DNA of 5,697 nt from positions 1-5,697 of the forward strand of contig CALJQI010000068.1 of the NCBI GenBank assembly GCA_937980285.1, read 5' to 3'. Positions within the stretch are counted from its first letter, which is position 1, and each line of letters opens with the position of its first letter. Below the pieces are notes generated by a model, which did not search any database, was not told the origin of the DNA, and saw only the letters and a list, made by a program, of their open reading frames with translations. Positions 1-5,697 of this stretch are shown one piece after another. Both the position numbers and the translations under genes were made by a program. The DNA comes from an uncultured Gammaproteobacteria bacterium. GTDB taxonomy: Bacteria > Pseudomonadota > Gammaproteobacteria > GCA-001735895.

Positions 1-857
1 GCCAGCGATTCAAGCTTGCTTCCCGCTTCAGTCCGCGAATGCTGACACCGGTTATCGCCCTGCTCAAGGGTTTGACCGACCCCGTGGTCGGACTCAACAT
101 GGGCCAGACCGCCGAACAGATTGCCTGGCGTTTCGGCATTACCCGTGAACAAATGGATCAATTTGCACTCGAAAGCCACCTGAAACTGCACCAGGCGCAG
201 GAATCAGGCGAAATGGACGAAGTTGTGCCGATTTACGACGGCCAGGGCAACGCCTACGAACTCGACGATGGCGTTCGACCGGATTCAACAATGGAAAAAC
301 TGGCCAAACTGCGCCCTGCTTTCGACAAACCTTACGGCCTGGTGACGCCAGGTAATAGCGCCCAGATCACCGACGGCGCCGCGGCGCTGGTGCTGGCCAG
401 CGAAAGCGCGGTGAAGAAATACGATTTACCGATCATGGCGAAACTGGTCAGTACCGAGTGGGCCGCGTTGAGCCCGGCTGAAATGGGGTTGGGTCCGGCG
501 CACGCAATCGCGCCCTTGCTGAACTCGCAACGGCTGAAGATCGACGATATCGATTACTGGGAAATCAACGAGGCATTCGCCGCCCAGGTGCTGGCCGTAG
601 TCGCCGCGCTCAATGACAAGGATTATTGTAAACAGCAGCTCGGTTTGCGCGGCGCGGTCGGCGAAATTCCCGCTGACAGGCTGAATATCCACGGCGGCGG
701 CGTCAGCCTCGGGCATCCGGTCGGCACCAGCGGCGCGCGCATCGTATTGCACCTGGCCAAAATTCTCGAGCAGAAGAATGCAAAACACGGAATCGCGTCG
801 TTGTGCATCGGCGGCGGCCAGGGTGGCGCAATGCTGATCGAAAGGAGTGCCGCATGA
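1..857 (+). CDS. fadI: Acetyl-CoA C-acyltransferase (thiolase), 5'-truncated, FadI-like
   Basis: Thiolase that cleaves 3-ketoacyl-CoA with CoA to give acetyl-CoA and a shortened acyl-CoA, the last step of beta-oxidation, in the cytoplasm. The frame is open from base 3, so the Met codon at 39 is internal and the true start lies upstream. 284 residues are visible; families of this type run about 390-440, so the N-terminal part with the nucleophilic Cys is outside the window. Visible signatures are NMGQTAEQIA, the FGITREQMD segment, NEAFA, the GHP motif carrying the catalytic His (codon 714-716), and CIGGGQGG with the second catalytic Cys (codon 804-806). The start of the fragment (QRFKLASR, then a Pro-rich turn) recalls E. 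coli FadI from memory, while the C-terminal motifs look more like AtoB/FadA. The stop overlaps the next gene's start, indicating co-transcription with the hydratase/dehydrogenase gene. Thiolase identity is very secure; the fadI subtype is less so. Confidence 0.95.
   Translation, partial: QRFKLASRFSPRMLTPVIALLKGLTDPVVGLNMGQTAEQIAWRFGITREQMDQFALESHLKLHQAQESGEMDEVVPIYDGQGNAYELDDGVRPDSTMEKLAKLRPAFDKPYGLVTPGNSAQITDGAAALVLASESAVKKYDLPIMAKLVSTEWAALSPAEMGLGPAHAIAPLLNSQRLKIDDIDYWEINEAFAAQVLAVVAALNDKDYCKQQLGLRGAVGEIPADRLNIHGGGVSLGHPVGTSGARIVLHLAKILEQKNAKHGIASLCIGGGQGGAMLIERSAA
841..847 (+). promoter_or_regulatory. Shine-Dalgarno site for the fadJ-type gene
   Basis: AAAGGAG lies six bases before the ATG at 854, inside the last codons of the thiolase gene. 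It decides the start: an in-frame ATG at 803 would add 17 residues (beginning MHRRRPGW) that are only a frame-shifted reading of the conserved thiolase CIGGGQGG coding region. Confidence 0.85.
854..857 (+). other. ATGA start/stop overlap between thiolase and fadJ-type genes
   Basis: The ATG of the downstream gene (854-856) overlaps the TGA of the thiolase (855-857). With the strong Shine-Dalgarno site just upstream, this suggests translational coupling and matched synthesis of the two beta-oxidation subunits. Confidence 0.9.
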
Positions 858-2890
858 GCGTGGAAATCACCGACTGGAAAACGCATGCCGATGACGACGG
901 AATCCTGTGGCTGACGCTGGATCAGGCGGGCACAAGCACCAATGTTCTGTCGATATCGGTGCTGCAGCAGCTCGACAGCCTGCTCGATGAAATCAGCTCC
1001 AACCCGCCCAGGGCTGTGATTTTCCGTTCCGGTAAGGCTAAGGGTTTTATCGCCGGCGCCGACGTGAAGGAATTTCTCGACGTGACGACGACCCAGGAAG
1101 CGCTGATCATGATCAAGCGCGGGCAAACCCTGTTCAGCCGTATCGAATCGCTACCCTGCCCGACCGTCGCCCTGATCGAAGGCTTTTGCATGGGCGGCGG
1201 CACCGAGCTCGCGCTGGCCTGCGATTACCGGGTGGCGCTGGACGATTCGTCGACTCGCATCGGCCTGCCCGAAGTCAAACTGGGCATTCACCCGGCGTAT
1301 GGCGGCCTGGTTCGATCCACGGCCATGATTAACCCGTTGAAATCACTGGAGATCATGCTTAGCGGCCGCAGCCTGAGAGCGCGCGCCGCCGCCGCCATCG
1401 GCCTGATCGATCGCGCCCAGCCGCAACGTCAGATCGAACGCGCGGCGCGGCAGATGGCGCTGTCACCGCCGGCGAAGCAGAAAATGCCTTTGCTGGGCAA
1501 GGTATTGTCGCTGCCCGGGATCCGCCACCTGCTGGCCGAATACATGAAGAAGCAGGTGGCGAAAAAAGCGCCGCGCCAGCACTACCCCGCCCCCTACGCC
1601 ATCCTCGACGTCTGGGCCAATTATTACGGTAATAACAAGCGCATGATGGAAGAGGAAGCCAACTCGGTTGCGCGCCTGATCCAGGGCAACAAGGTGCGTA
1701 GCCTGGTGCGAGTGTTTTTCCTGCAGACCCGTCTCAAGGGTCTGGGCGACAAGAAATCCTTTACCCCGCAACACGTGCACGTGATTGGCGCCGGCACCAT
1801 GGGCGGCGATATCGCCGCCTGGTGCGCCTTGCGCGGCTTCACGGTGACCCTGCAGGATCGGGAGGCGAAGTATCTCGGCAACGCCTTCAAACGCGCGCAC
1901 CAGCTTTACGGCAAGCGCCTGAAAGTCACCGCCGAACGCAACGCGGCGCTCGATCGCCTGATTCCCGATATCAACGGCGACGGCGTCGCGCGCGCCGATG
2001 TCGTCATCGAGGCAATTTTCGAGGATATCGACGCCAAACACGCGATTTACCGCGATATCGAACCGCGTATGAAACCCGGGGCGGTACTGGCGACAAACAC
2101 CTCGAGCATTCCGCTGGAAACCCTGGCGACGGTACTGAAAGAGCCCGACCGCCTGGTTGGCGTTCACTTCTTCAATCCGGTGGCGATGATGCCGCTGGTG
2201 GAGATCGTAAAAACCGAGACCTCGTCGCCGGAAACCATCCAAAACGCCATCGCCTTTACCCAGCACATCGGCAAGTTGCCGTTACCGGTGAAAAGCTCGC
2301 CCGGATTCCTGGTCAATCGCATTCTCATGCCCTACCTGGTGGAGGCGTTTACGCTGTACGACGAGGGCGTGGCGCCTGAAGCTATCGACAAGGCAGCGAC
2401 GGATTTCGGCATGCCGATGGGGCCGGTGGAACTGGCGGATCCCGTGGGGCTCGATATCTGTCATTCGGTTGCCGAAAACCTGTCTTCGGCGTTCGGCATC
2501 GAAGTGCCGGCCGGCCTGACGAAATTTGTCGAGTCGAACAAGCTGGGCAAGAAGTCCGGCCGCGGTTTTTACCGCTACAAGAAAGGCAAGCCGGTCAAGG
2601 ATAACGATGCCGACCTCGACGACCAGAAGGCGATTCAGAATCGCCTGCTGTACCGTTTTCTAAACGAGGCAGCCGCCTGTCTGCAGGAGGAGATCGTCGA
2701 CGACAAGGATTTACTCGATGCCGGCATGATATTCGGTACCGGCTTTGCGCCGTTTCGCGGCGGGCCGATGAATTACAGCCTGCAGGAGGGTGTCGACTCG
2801 ATCGTACAGGCGATGACCGATTACGCCGGCAACTATGGCGAGCGATTTTCACCGGTAGATGGCTGGTCGCTGGTTAAAGCGGATTCCTGA
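854..2890 (+). CDS. fadJ: Multifunctional enoyl-CoA hydratase / 3-hydroxyacyl-CoA dehydrogenase (FadJ/FadB alpha-subunit type)
   Basis: Cytoplasmic beta-oxidation enzyme of 678 residues, slightly shorter than E. coli FadB or FadJ (about 715-730). It hydrates enoyl-CoA and then oxidises the L-3-hydroxyacyl-CoA with NAD+. The crotonase domain (about 10-190) has GADVKEF (68-74), the GGGTE motif with Glu118, and IGLPE with Glu140, matching the two catalytic glutamates of the family. A helical linker (about 200-300) includes the HYPAP segment typical of alpha subunits. The Rossmann domain (about 307-480) has GAGTMG (312-317), and HFFNPV (438-443) holds the catalytic His438, with Glu450 as its likely dyad partner. 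The dehydrogenase C-terminal domains follow (about 482-575, ending KSGRGFYRY, and about 590-670). All key residues seem intact. Thiolase-first gene order favours FadJ over FadB, but the subtype is an inference. The 3' end overlaps batD on the opposite strand. Confidence 0.94.
   Translation: MSVEITDWKTHADDDGILWLTLDQAGTSTNVLSISVLQQLDSLLDEISSNPPRAVIFRSGKAKGFIAGADVKEFLDVTTTQEALIMIKRGQTLFSRIESLPCPTVALIEGFCMGGGTELALACDYRVALDDSSTRIGLPEVKLGIHPAYGGLVRSTAMINPLKSLEIMLSGRSLRARAAAAIGLIDRAQPQRQIERAARQMALSPPAKQKMPLLGKVLSLPGIRHLLAEYMKKQVAKKAPRQHYPAPYAILDVWANYYGNNKRMMEEEANSVARLIQGNKVRSLVRVFFLQTRLKGLGDKKSFTPQHVHVIGAGTMGGDIAAWCALRGFTVTLQDREAKYLGNAFKRAHQLYGKRLKVTAERNAALDRLIPDINGDGVARADVVIEAIFEDIDAKHAIYRDIEPRMKPGAVLATNTSSIPLETLATVLKEPDRLVGVHFFNPVAMMPLVEIVKTETSSPETIQNAIAFTQHIGKLPLPVKSSPGFLVNRILMPYLVEAFTLYDEGVAPEAIDKAATDFGMPMGPVELADPVGLDICHSVAENLSSAFGIEVPAGLTKFVESNKLGKKSGRGFYRYKKGKPVKDNDADLDDQKAIQNRLLYRFLNEAAACLQEEIVDDKDLLDAGMIFGTGFAPFRGGPMNYSLQEGVDSIVQAMTDYAGNYGERFSPVDGWSLVKADS
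2849..2890. other. 42-bp tail-to-tail overlap of fadJ-type gene and batD
   Basis: The last 13 codons plus stop of each convergent gene occupy the same bases. The frames are in exact antisense register, so each TGA stop faces a TCA serine codon of the other gene: the batD stop at 2849-2851 faces Ser666 of the dehydrogenase, and the dehydrogenase stop at 2888-2890 faces Ser557 of BatD. No space remains for an intergenic terminator. Confidence 0.9.
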
Positions 2891-4558
2891 GCTTGAAGCC
2901 GGATAAAGCCGCGGCAGGTCGTTGTTTCGTGCCTGTGCCCCTGTAACAGGCGATCTCTGCAGCGCGCTAATCTGTCGCCACAGCTGTTCGCCGCTCCAGT
3001 CGCCCTGGCGCCGTGAATACAGGGCCGCGTCCAGGCTTTTCAGTTGCGCGCTTAATTCACACGACCCGAGTTGCCGGTCGATCTGCGCCAATCCGCCTAT
3101 TGCCTGTCGAGGCCAGCGCGCCCTGCCCCATTCGAGCAACGCTGCGCGCGTGGCGGCGGCATCGTTCGACAGGCATGAGCGCTTTAGACGAAGACTGAGC
3201 CGCCTTCTTTGCAGCAAGGGGTTTACGATGGCGGCAATTCGCGATGGCAACAGTTTGATCAAAACCAGCAATACAGCGAGCAGCAGTATCGACCACAGGA
3301 TTCGCAAACCGGCACCCTGGCCGGAAAACAGGCCTGTAATCCAGCCGACAACGGTCCCGCGTTCGAGCTCGGTTCGAGTACCGGCGGGCGCCACGGCTTC
3401 GATAAAAGTGAATGTTTTGCCCTCCAGCTGCACTCGTTTCTCGCTGTCGCTAACCACATCCCACCATTTTAGAACCGGCGCGGGTAAAGCGATTTCACCG
3501 GGCTGGTTTGCAATTACGGCGAAGCGCTGTTCGAGACGGCCGACTATTTGACTGCCTTCAAAACGATTAATTCGCCTGGCCTGATCGGCGTAAACCCTGA
3601 AACGCCCGGATTCCATCGCCAACAGATTTTGCGGTAACGATTCCGCCGGCAAACCGTGTGCGACAATCGTCAGCGTCCAGTCCAGCGAATCGCCGACGCG
3701 TAACAGCTTGCCGCTTTCGTTCCAGCTTTGCGAGAGCTCTATCCGGCGCGCCGGCAGCCAGAAGCGGCCGCTGAATTCCGCCGGCGGATTTCGAACTTCC
3801 AGCTCCAGCGGCTGGCTGCGGCGCAGAATGCTTCGACCGGTATTCTCCGATCCGGCCTGATTACTGTTCGCCGCATTGCCGATCCTTCCGCGGTAACTGG
3901 CGGGCGTCAACCGCAGTTTACCGGGGCTGCGGGGAAACAGCGCGATACCTCGCTGCGTAACCTCGAAATCCTGTCCGTTGCTGCTGGCGCTAAAAATTTT
4001 TTCGCCCAGTTGCCGATGAACCAGCGCATCGCCGGTCTGTGGTTCGAACATGCGACCGTTGCTTAGCGGCGTATTGCTATACAACTGCATTCCGATCTGT
4101 GTCTGCTGGCCGAGGTAAGGCGTCAGCGTGTCGGCCTTCATTTCGACGAACACGCGATGGCTCGATTGCAACGACGGCGGCACGGGCGCCACTTCGAGCG
4201 TCAGCGGCGGTGTCGATTTATCGCTAAAGTAAAGCGCGGGCACGCTCAACTTACCGATTTTGCGTGGCAGTAACTGCAGACGCCATTGCATTCGATGAAT
4301 CACCTCGTTGGCTTCACCAGTGTCATCGAGGCGAAAGATCCGAGACTTCCTGTCGATGATTTCGAAATCGGCTTCCAGCGCGGAGCTGTCCAGCGAATAA
4401 AGCGACGGAATACTGTTGTCGTACTCGATGACCAGTTCCGTAACGTCTCCCAGGTAGACCGAATCAGGCTGCAGATAGGTGGCGTCTGCTTTACATGCTG
4501 ACGAAAACTGCAGCAGAGCCGCGAGGCAATAGACAAGATGACTTCGATAAGCGGACAT
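2849..4558 (-). CDS. batD: BatD family protein (periplasmic, membrane-anchored)
   Basis: 569-residue envelope protein of the BatD ('oxygen tolerance') family; its biochemical activity is not established. The N-terminus has a Sec-type signal peptide (hydrophobic stretch about 8-21, likely cleavage near 24-26 after ACKA). SSAC is a poor lipobox because position -3 is Ser, so a lipoprotein is unlikely. About 27-390 is a beta-rich periplasmic region that appears to hold several Ig-like modules, with conserved-looking pieces such as PDSVYLGD, TPYLGQQ and LFPRSPGKL. One transmembrane helix lies at about 417-436 (RILWSILLLAVLLVLIKLL). A cytoplasmic helical tail of about 130 residues follows, with AALLEWGRARWP and a WSGEQLW stretch that I associate with gammaproteobacterial BatD. 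The start at 4558 overlaps the preceding gene's stop; only a weak CAGG (4566-4569) serves as a ribosome site, so coupling is likely. The last 16 or so residues may be an extension. Confidence 0.91.
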   Translation of the reverse strand: MSAYRSHLVYCLAALLQFSSACKADATYLQPDSVYLGDVTELVIEYDNSIPSLYSLDSSALEADFEIIDRKSRIFRLDDTGEANEVIHRMQWRLQLLPRKIGKLSVPALYFSDKSTPPLTLEVAPVPPSLQSSHRVFVEMKADTLTPYLGQQTQIGMQLYSNTPLSNGRMFEPQTGDALVHRQLGEKIFSASSNGQDFEVTQRGIALFPRSPGKLRLTPASYRGRIGNAANSNQAGSENTGRSILRRSQPLELEVRNPPAEFSGRFWLPARRIELSQSWNESGKLLRVGDSLDWTLTIVAHGLPAESLPQNLLAMESGRFRVYADQARRINRFEGSQIVGRLEQRFAVIANQPGEIALPAPVLKWWDVVSDSEKRVQLEGKTFTFIEAVAPAGTRTELERGTVVGWITGLFSGQGAGLRILWSILLLAVLLVLIKLLPSRIAAIVNPLLQRRRLSLRLKRSCLSNDAAATRAALLEWGRARWPRQAIGGLAQIDRQLGSCELSAQLKSLDAALYSRRQGDWSGEQLWRQISALQRSPVTGAQARNNDLPRLYPASSSGIRFNQRPAIYR

Positions 4559-4560
4559 CA
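4556..4560 (-). other. TGATG stop/start junction between the BatB-BatC gene and batD
   Basis: On the minus strand TGA (4560-4558) and ATG (4558-4556) share one base. With only a weak Shine-Dalgarno sequence ahead of batD, re-initiation by ribosomes finishing the upstream gene is the likely route, placing both genes in one operon. Confidence 0.88.
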
Positions 4561-5697
4561 GCGCGCCTGTTGCCGCTGTCGCTGGTAGTCGCGCAAAAAC
4601 TTGCGCCTGAACAATTCGGACGACGCCGCCGGCAGCCCCCCGATCCAGTTGTTTACGATAGCTTCTACCCGGGCCTGGTTGATATTTGCATCGAGGATAA
4701 AGCGCCCCGGTTGTTGGTCGTGGCCGTCAAATTTTTCAAACGGGTCGACCTGGCCGGATTGAAACGACGCACCGAATCCCGCTTCCAGTCGCTGCTCGTC
4801 GGCCGGGTTGATCGCCTGCAGCGGGCCATCCTCGAAGCGGCTCTCGCTGCCGCTTTGGGACGAATCATTGGAGTTGGCGCTATTCTCAGTCGAATCGGCC
4901 GCATTCTCGTCGTCGCCGGCCTCGAGCCGCCGCATATACAGCTTGAGCAGATGCTTGTTGTACCTGGCCTTGTCGAATCCTGGTTCGAGGGTCAGCGCCT
5001 GGTCGTAGGCGCTAATCGCGTCGGCCAGAAGGTTTAATCGGACCAACGCATTGCCGCGGTTGTAATGTGACTCCGGCTGTTCGTCGCGGGCGAAGGCTTC
5101 GGCCGCCAGTTGATAGTCTCCATTCCTGTAGAAAGCGGCTCCCTGTAAAAGCGGATTGGCCGATAAACTTGCGCTGCGCTGGTAGTCGCCCTGCTGATAG
5201 GCATCGTAAGCGTCACGTTCGCGGTGCTGCCATATCGAAGAATCCTCAGCGGCTGCCAGTGCGCTGTCGTCCAGCGGCAACAAAAGCACGATCAGCAATA
5301 CCCAGACCAGGTTCCTGCGAAACAGCAACAGGGCAAAGGGCAGCAAAATCCAGACCAGCCAGATGCCGTCGTTGGCGGCTTCACGATTGTCGTCCTGGCG
5401 CAGCTTCGTAGCCTCGACCAGGTTGTCGGCGTTTATCCTTGAACCCAGCAACTCGTCATAGGCGGTGGATTTCGTCAGACTGATCAGCAGACCATTGCCG
5501 GCATCGGCTATTTTCTGCAGTCCGGCGAAATCGGTCTTTGCCAACATGAAATTGCCGTCGCCGTCTTTCTGCAGTGATCCGTTTTTATCGATCATTGGCG
5601 CACCCGCGCTGGTGCCAATCGCCATGATCGAGACCTGGTGTCCCTGGGCGCCTGCTTCGAGGGCAGCCTGTAGCGCGACAGAATGCCGCTCGACTCC
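4558..5697 (-). CDS. batB: Fused BatB-BatC type protein: VWA domain, membrane segments, TPR repeats; 5'-truncated
   Basis: The frame stays open to the window edge, so the Met codon at 5625 is internal and the start lies outside. 379 residues are visible. The first about 85 (GVERHSVAL..., then AIGTSAGAP) are the C-terminal half of a von Willebrand A domain; its metal-binding DxSxS motif would be off the edge. Two hydrophobic segments at about 111-126 and 129-142 (WLVWILLPFALLLF and NLVWVLLIVLLLPL) are separated by two arginines. Next come TPR-like helical pairs at about 160-254 (AYDAYQQGDYQ, AAFYRNGDYQLAAEAF, YNRGNALVRLNLLADAISAY), then a Ser/Asn/Asp/Glu-rich linker (about 260-289). The C-terminal motif VNNWIGGLP...LFRRKFLRDYQRQ is one I associate with fused BatB-BatC proteins. 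The TPR part is probably periplasmic and the VWA part may interact with BatA; both are inference. batD follows directly in the same operon. MoxR and BatA genes would be expected upstream. Confidence 0.92.
   Translation of the reverse strand, partial: GVERHSVALQAALEAGAQGHQVSIMAIGTSAGAPMIDKNGSLQKDGDGNFMLAKTDFAGLQKIADAGNGLLISLTKSTAYDELLGSRINADNLVEATKLRQDDNREAANDGIWLVWILLPFALLLFRRNLVWVLLIVLLLPLDDSALAAAEDSSIWQHRERDAYDAYQQGDYQRSASLSANPLLQGAAFYRNGDYQLAAEAFARDEQPESHYNRGNALVRLNLLADAISAYDQALTLEPGFDKARYNKHLLKLYMRRLEAGDDENAADSTENSANSNDSSQSGSESRFEDGPLQAINPADEQRLEAGFGASFQSGQVDPFEKFDGHDQQPGRFILDANINQARVEAIVNNWIGGLPAASSELFRRKFLRDYQRQRQQAR

Noticed and set aside
803..853. Upstream in-frame ATG giving a 17-residue longer fadJ-type protein
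   Set aside because: The added residues overlap the conserved thiolase active-site coding region in another frame, and the ATG at 854 has a strong AAAGGAG at ideal spacing and the usual ATGA coupling.
1463..2266. 267-codon open frame on the minus strand inside the fadJ-type gene
   Set aside because: It lies entirely opposite a well-conserved enzyme gene, its translation matches nothing I recognise, and it is rich in Arg, His and Gly as expected from an antisense shadow of GC-rich coding DNA.
2931..2951. Inverted repeat GCCTGT / ACAGGC with a 9-base loop just past the fadJ-type stop, as a possible terminator
   Set aside because: The stem is only six pairs, no T-run follows on either strand, and it sits within batD coding sequence. 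Chance is the simpler explanation.
2922..3551. 209-codon open frame on the plus strand opposite batD
   Set aside because: An antisense shadow: Arg/Ser-rich, no recognisable domain, no good ribosome site, and it opposes the well-supported BatD membrane and tail regions.
5551..5589. Asp/Asn/Gly-rich loop (DKNGSLQKDGDGN) in the VWA region as an EF-hand calcium site
   Set aside because: The spacing lacks the acidic residue at position 12 of an EF-hand loop, and this position in BatB proteins is normally a variable Gly-rich hairpin.
1..5697. A functional link between the beta-oxidation genes and the Bat operon
   Set aside because: They are on opposite strands, in separate convergent operons, with no shared promoter. 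Adjacency alone does not support a joint system.

Overview
The window looks like chromosomal DNA from a gammaproteobacterium, perhaps an environmental or marine one. The grounds are a fairly GC-rich composition (judged by eye, not counted), a thiolase gene placed before the multifunctional beta-oxidation enzyme gene as in fadI-fadJ loci, and a Bat (aerotolerance-type) operon in which the VWA and TPR modules are fused in one protein. No taxonomic marker is present, so this assignment is an inference.

Layout. Positions 1-857 (+) hold the 3' two thirds of a thiolase gene whose 5' end lies outside the window. It overlaps by four bases (ATGA) with a complete fadJ/fadB-type gene (854-2890, +) encoding enoyl-CoA hydratase plus 3-hydroxyacyl-CoA dehydrogenase. 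Facing it on the minus strand is a Bat operon: the gene for a fused VWA-membrane-TPR protein (BatB-BatC type, 5' end outside the window, down to 4558) and then batD (4558-2849). These two share one base at a TGATG junction. The two operons converge tail to tail and overlap by 42 bases (2849-2890).

How the genes work together. The hydratase/dehydrogenase carries out the two middle steps of fatty acid beta-oxidation, and the thiolase cleaves the resulting 3-ketoacyl-CoA, probably as an alpha/beta complex. The Bat proteins are envelope proteins. A VWA domain and TPR repeats anchored in the inner membrane, with the large periplasmic protein BatD, are thought to act with a MoxR AAA+ ATPase and BatA, which would be expected beyond the right edge. 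I see no functional link between the two operons beyond adjacency.

Coding is continuous: no stretch over 300 bases lacks a gene. I found no tRNA, rRNA, mobile element, CRISPR array or convincing terminator or promoter. I do not see an undescribed system here. The most interesting local features are the convergent overlap, a possible stop-codon-loss extension of BatD, and the mixed FadI/AtoB character of the thiolase.
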